64,000 nucleotides of DNA from RAM1 sp050247515. GTDB taxonomy: Bacteria; Pseudomonadota; Gammaproteobacteria; Burkholderiales; Burkholderiaceae_C. The notes under the pieces were generated by a model. It was not told the DNA's origin, ran no database searches, and saw nothing but the letters and a program-made list of their open reading frames with translations. The translations under genes and the position numbers were made by a program. Positions 60,756 to 64,000 of the stretch are shown piece by piece. Location of the stretch: the NCBI GenBank assembly GCA_050247515.1, contig JBFWUB010000012.1, forward strand, positions 70,675 to 134,674, read 5' to 3'. Position 1 is the first letter of the stretch, and every line of letters starts with the position of its first letter.

Positions 60756-61508
60756 TCAACCTTGGGTGGGCGCCCGGCGATGCCCGGCAGTGCGGGGCTC
60801 GATGCCGGGCTTGAGGCGCCAGTCGGGGCCGAACTCGGCCAATGCGTGTACAGGCATGGTGTCTTCATGCTCGATGGCGCGCAGCCGCGCCTCATACTCA
60901 TCAAGGTAAACCTTGCGCTTTGCATCGTCGGTGTACTGGATGGACCAGCCTACGAATGGTTGCAGGACCTGCAGGCCGCTGTAGCCAAAAGTTCCGTACT
61001 GCAAATGCCAAAGAATGATGTCACGCTGGCCCAATAAGCCACCGGGCTCCATCATTTCAGGGAAACAACCCGTGGTAAACGCCAGCATGGCCTTGCGGCC
61101 CTTGAGGCCGCCGTTGTCAAAGCGCATGCCACCACTGCCGTACATGGTGCCGTTGGCAAAAACACGGTCAATCCAGCCCTTCATGATCGCCGGCACCGAG
61201 AACCACCACAGTGGAAACTGCAGGATCAGCAGGTCGCAGGCCAGCACCTTGTCGATCTCGACCTGGATGTCGGGCGTGAAGGTGTGGCGTTGCGACGAGA
61301 GCTTCTGTTCACGGTCGTATTGCAGCGCGTCGGGGAACCGGCGCTGCGTGAAATCGTCGCCCGTGGCCACGGGGTTGAATCCCATGGCATACAGGTCGGA
61401 CACCACCACCTCGTGACCGCACCCGGACAGTGTTTGCACCGAACGGTCCAGCAGCGCACGGCCAAACGAGAGCGGCTCGGGATGGGCAAAAACAATCAAG
61501 ACCTTCAT
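60756..61508 (-). CDS. NAD(P)H:quinone oxidoreductase, flavodoxin-like fold (KefF/MdaB family)
   Basis: A 250-residue FMN/FAD flavodoxin-fold enzyme. It has the flavin loop FAHPEPLSFGRAL near 7-19 and the substrate-site segment FPLWWFSVPAIMKGWIDRVF near 103 with NGTMYG after it. Two-electron quinone reduction would protect cells handling catechol or quinone intermediates. GGAGGAG precedes the ATG at 61508. It is the first gene leftward from operator G, followed by the thioesterase. Confidence 0.88.
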   Translation of the reverse strand: MKVLIVFAHPEPLSFGRALLDRSVQTLSGCGHEVVVSDLYAMGFNPVATGDDFTQRRFPDALQYDREQKLSSQRHTFTPDIQVEIDKVLACDLLILQFPLWWFSVPAIMKGWIDRVFANGTMYGSGGMRFDNGGLKGRKAMLAFTTGCFPEMMEPGGLLGQRDIILWHLQYGTFGYSGLQVLQPFVGWSIQYTDDAKRKVYLDEYEARLRAIEHEDTMPVHALAEFGPDWRLKPGIEPRTAGHRRAPTQG

Positions 61509-61535
61509 GGCTCCTCCATACATGGTTCGGATCTT

Positions 61536-61541
61536 TATAAT
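61536..61541 (+). promoter_or_regulatory. Candidate -10 hexamer (TATAAT) for the CoA lyase/etf operon
   Basis: A perfect TATAAT lies just upstream of operator G, 22 bases before the CoA lyase ATG. A transcription start near 61548 would fall inside the operator and give a leader of about 16 bases. No convincing -35 hexamer is visible, so an activator or an extended contact may be needed. Confidence 0.4.
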
Positions 61542-61543
61542 AA

Positions 61544-61557
61544 TCCGTCTTGTCGGT
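61544..61557. promoter_or_regulatory. TetR-type operator G (TCCGTC-TT-GTCGGT)
   Basis: A near-symmetric copy flanked by TATAATAA and TTATTTATG. It ends only six bases before the CoA-lyase start codon and lies 36 bases from the divergent NAD(P)H oxidoreductase start. Binding would cover the presumed start of rightward transcription. Confidence 0.72.
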
Positions 61558-61563
61558 TTATTT

Positions 61564-62391
61564 ATGAATCATATCGCCACACACGCACGCACCTTCCTCT
61601 TCCTGCCGGCCGACCGGTTGCCGCGCCTGGACAAAGCGCTGGCCAGCGGTGCGCATATGGTCATCCTGGATCTGGAGGACGCGGTGGCACCCGCCGCCAA
61701 GGAATCGGCCCGTGCCGAGCTGGGCGCGCTGTGGCTACAGCTGGACGAAGCCGTGCGCGCGCGCATTGCCATTCGCATCAACGCGACGGCCACGCCCTGG
61801 CACGCACAGGATGCACTGCTGCTGCGTCAAATTTCAAGCCAAGGCCTGGGCGGCGTGATGTTGGCCAAGACCGAGTCGGTCGCACAACTGGGTGCGCTGG
61901 CGCAGCAATGTGCCGGTACGGCCTTGTTCCCGCTGGTGGAATCCGCCATGGGGTTTGCTGCACTGGACCTGATCACCCGCGCGCCCGGCGTGGCGCGCCT
62001 TGTGTTCGGGCATCTTGATTTCCAGGTCGATCTGGGCATGCAATGCGGCCCGGACGAGCGTGAACTGGATGCCGTGCGGTTTGATTTCGTCTGCGCCTCG
62101 CGCCAGGCTGGCCTGCCAGGTCCGGTTGACGGGGTCACCACGCAACTCAAGGACCCAGCACAACTGGCACACGATGCGCAAAGAAGCCGACGCTTTGGAT
62201 TCACGGGCAAGCTGTGCATCCACCCGGAACAGGTGGGGGCCGTGAACGCCGCCCTGGGCCCCACCGTTTCGCAGGTCGAATGGGCACAACGCGTGTTGGC
62301 GGCTGCCAGCGCACAGGGCGCCGGGGCTTTCCAGTTTGAAGGTGCGATGGTCGATGCCCCGGTGCTCGCCCGCGCCCGTAGCTATTTGTAA
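61564..62391 (+). CDS. CoA ester lyase (HpcH/HpaI family; citramalyl-CoA lyase candidate)
   Basis: A 275-residue beta-barrel lyase of the CitE/Mcl group. It has LFLPADRLPRLDKALASGAH near 11-30, MVILDLEDAVAPAAKE near 31 with metal Glu/Asp ligands, IAIRINATATPWHAQD near 68, PLVESAMGFAAL near 122 and GKLCIHPEQVGAVN near 217. The family cleaves citramalyl-CoA to pyruvate and acetyl-CoA, or malyl-CoA. With the Mct-, Mcd- and hydratase-like genes in the same regulon, citramalyl-CoA is the likeliest substrate. It shares an operon with etfB and etfA. No ribosome site is seen before the ATG, which lies at the operator. Confidence 0.85.
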   Translation: MNHIATHARTFLFLPADRLPRLDKALASGAHMVILDLEDAVAPAAKESARAELGALWLQLDEAVRARIAIRINATATPWHAQDALLLRQISSQGLGGVMLAKTESVAQLGALAQQCAGTALFPLVESAMGFAALDLITRAPGVARLVFGHLDFQVDLGMQCGPDERELDAVRFDFVCASRQAGLPGPVDGVTTQLKDPAQLAHDAQRSRRFGFTGKLCIHPEQVGAVNAALGPTVSQVEWAQRVLAAASAQGAGAFQFEGAMVDAPVLARARSYL

Positions 62392-62415
62392 CCTGTCTCT
62401 TGAGGATTCTTTTTT

Positions 62416-63165
62416 ATGAAAGTGATTGTCGCCGTCAAGCGCGTGGTGGACTACAACGTGAAAGTCCGAGTGAAATCGGACGGCAGCGGGGTGGACATTG
62501 CCAATGTGAAGATGAGCATGAACCCGTTTGACGAAATCGCGGTGGAAGAAGCCGTGCGCCTGAAAGAAAAGGGCATCGCCACGGAAGTCATCGCCGTGTC
62601 CTGCGGCGTCACGCAGTGCCAGGAAACGCTGCGCACGGCCATGGCCATCGGCGCCGACCGCGCCATCCTCGTTGAAACGACCGAAGAGCTGCAGCCCCTG
62701 GCCGTGGCCAAGCTGCTCAAGGCCCTGGTGGACAAGGAACAGCCCGGCCTCATCATCCTGGGCAAACAGGCCATTGACGACGACTGCAACCAGACCGGCC
62801 AGATGCTGGCGGCGCTGGCCGACCTGCCGCAAGCCACGTTTGCGTCCAAGGTCGAGGTCGCCGACGGCAAAGTCAAAGTCACCCGCGAAGTGGACGGCGG
62901 CCTGGAGACCCTCTCCTTGAGCCTGCCGGCGGTGATCACCACCGACCTGCGCCTGAACGAGCCGCGCTATGTGACGCTGCCCAACATCATGAAGGCCAAG
63001 AAAAAGCAGATGGACACCGTCAAGCCCGAGGACCTGGGCGTGGACGTGGCCCCGCGCATCAAGACCCTGAAGGTCAGCGAGCCCGCAGGCCGCAAGGCCG
63101 GCATCAAGGTGCCCGACGTCGCCACCCTGGTGGCCAAGCTGAAAACTGAAGCGAAGGTGATCTAA
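62416..63165 (+). CDS. etfB: Electron transfer flavoprotein, beta subunit
   Basis: A 249-residue, full-length EtfB. It opens MKVIVAVKRVVDYNVKVRVK, has NPFDEIAVEEAVRLKEKG near 34-51 and the AMP-binding/recognition stretch LGKQAIDDDCNQTGQMLAAL near 115-134. It takes electrons from the acyl-CoA dehydrogenases together with EtfA and passes them to ETF:quinone oxidoreductase. GAGGA precedes the ATG. The stop touches the etfA start. It is intact, unlike its partner. Confidence 0.95.
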   Translation: MKVIVAVKRVVDYNVKVRVKSDGSGVDIANVKMSMNPFDEIAVEEAVRLKEKGIATEVIAVSCGVTQCQETLRTAMAIGADRAILVETTEELQPLAVAKLLKALVDKEQPGLIILGKQAIDDDCNQTGQMLAALADLPQATFASKVEVADGKVKVTREVDGGLETLSLSLPAVITTDLRLNEPRYVTLPNIMKAKKKQMDTVKPEDLGVDVAPRIKTLKVSEPAGRKAGIKVPDVATLVAKLKTEAKVI

Positions 63166-63882
63166 ATGGCAGCACTCGTTATTGCTGAACACGACAACGC
63201 GTCCATCAAGGGCGCCACCCTGAACACCGTGACCGCCGCCGTTGCCTGCGGGGGTGACGTGCACGTGCTGGTGGCCGGCCACAACGCCGGTGCGGCCGCC
63301 GCCGCCGCCGCGCAGATCGCCGGCGTAGCCAAGGTGATCCACGCCGACGGCGCCCACCTGGGCCACGGACTGGCCGAGAACGTGGCTGCGCAGGTATTGG
63401 CCATTGCGGCCAATTACAGCCACATCGTGTTCCCGGCCACGGCCAGCGGCAAGAACGTGGCCCCGCGCGTCGCGGCCAAGCTCGACGTGGGCCAGGTCAG
63501 CGACATCACCAAGGTGCTGGGTGCCGACACCTTTGAGCGCCCCATCTACGCCGGCAACGCCATCGCCACCGTGCAGGCCACCGACGCAACCAAGGTCATC
63601 ACCGTGCGCACCACGGGCTTTGACCCGGCTGCGGCCACGGGCGGCAGCGCCGCAGTGGAAACGGCAGGCGCAGCGGCTGACAGCGGCAAGAGCACGTTTG
63701 AAGGCAACGAGATCGCCAAGAGCGAGCGCCCCGAGCTGACGGCCGCAAAGATCATTGTGTCGGGCGGCCGGGCCCTGGGCAGCGCCGAGAAGTTCAACGA
63801 AGTGATGACGCCGCTGGCCGACAAGCTGGGCGCCGCCCTGGGCGCCAGCCGCGCCGCGGTGGACGCAGGCTATGCCTGTTGA
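63166..63882 (+). pseudogene. etfA: Electron transfer flavoprotein alpha subunit, truncated by insertion
   Basis: The open frame encodes the N-terminal ETF-alpha domain (AALVIAEHDNASIKGATLNTV) and the start of the FAD domain (PELTAAKIIVSGGRALGS near 190). It stops after GASRAAVDAGYA plus one foreign Cys, at about residue 238. Complete EtfA is about 310 residues and continues with the FAD-binding loops (GQTGK and later). The break coincides exactly with TGTTGATTTCC, a typical IS21-family end. The product lacks most FAD contacts, so it should be inactive unless the window edge hides an unusual rearrangement. Confidence 0.85.
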
Positions 63883-63937
63883 TTTCCACTGAATCCTGAC
63901 CCCGGTTTTTCATCTAATTTTGACCCCACCCTTGGTG

Positions 63938-63954
63938 GAGTAGCCGGGCTACTC
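63938..63954. repeat. Inverted repeat GAGTAGCC-G-GGCTACTC within the IS end
   Basis: A perfect eight-base inverted repeat with a one-base centre, 62 bases inside the element. It may be a transposase or regulatory contact or a small hairpin. It lacks a T-tract. Confidence 0.55.
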
Positions 63955-63969
63955 GGTTGTGGATAAGTC

Positions 63970-63983
63970 TAACGTCGACGTTA
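63970..63983. repeat. 14-base palindrome TAACGTCGACGTTA within the IS end
   Basis: A fully symmetric 14-base palindrome lies about 94 bases inside the presumed IS end, after TGTGGATAAGTC. It could be an operator or recombination site of the element. The window ends before its context can be judged. Confidence 0.5.
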
Positions 63984-64000
63984 TCGTTTCTCCTTTCGTT

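Larger units (their letters stand above)
63877..64000. mobile_element. End of an IS21-family-like insertion sequence (rest outside window)
   Basis: From 63877 the sequence changes abruptly to lower GC and begins TGTTGATTTCCACTGAA. TGACCCC appears twice (63898, 63921) within about 30 bases, joined by TTTTTCATCTAATTT. Multiple short GACCC-type repeats after a TG end are usual for IS21 ends. No transposase codons are visible in the 124 bases present, so istA/istB would lie beyond the edge. The assignment to IS21 rests on pattern only. Confidence 0.6.

Overview
The window is high-GC DNA from a betaproteobacterium, most likely a Burkholderiales/Comamonadaceae relative. The evidence is TRAP and Bug-type uptake systems, LivFGHM arranged around an acyl-CoA ligase, PaaG-like hydratases, and dense overlapping catabolic operons. 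About 60 protein genes fill almost all of it. I saw no rRNA, tRNA, CRISPR array or phage genes, and no gene-free stretch longer than about 240 bases.

Bases 1-20.5 kb form a first catabolic block. A leftward operon encodes a TRAP transporter, a [2Fe-2S] ferredoxin, a VOC-fold protein and a DUF3237 protein cut by the window edge. Diverging from it is a rightward operon with a KstD-like flavin dehydrogenase, two SDRs and an Old-Yellow-Enzyme-type reductase. A Bug-type binding protein, a flavin monooxygenase and fumarylacetoacetase run leftward from 15.1 kb. A LuxR-type regulator (15.2 kb) is followed by a cytochrome P450, a CaiB-type CoA-transferase, an HMG-CoA-lyase-like enzyme and an MDR oxidoreductase. 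A GTCCCC-N5/6-GGGGAC type inverted repeat stands in front of each main transcription unit, so I infer a LuxR-controlled regulon. A low-GC two-gene cassette (unknown protein plus PIN-domain protein) is wedged in at 9.7-11.0 kb.

Bases 20.5-63.9 kb form a second, larger block. Seven near-identical palindromes (consensus close to TCCGACNNGTCGGT in an AT-rich frame) lie upstream of its transcription units, and three paralogous TetR regulators are encoded among them. The units hold two Rieske ring-hydroxylating oxygenases with a separate ferredoxin and ferredoxin reductase, a LivFGHM-type ABC importer with an acyl-CoA ligase, a second TRAP importer with a second ligase, and acyl-CoA dehydrogenases. 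They also hold several crotonase-fold enzymes, a thiolase paired with an HMG-CoA-synthase/OB-fold fusion, a 3-hydroxyacyl-CoA dehydrogenase, racemase/CoA-transferase family proteins and electron-transfer flavoprotein. Four enzymes match a route from methylsuccinyl-CoA through mesaconyl-CoA and citramalyl-CoA to pyruvate plus acetyl-CoA. Together this looks like uptake, CoA activation, oxygenation and beta-oxidation-like breakdown of a carboxylated ring or branched compound whose identity the sequence does not reveal.

At the right edge etfA is cut off after about 236 codons by what looks like the end of an IS21-family element running out of the window.
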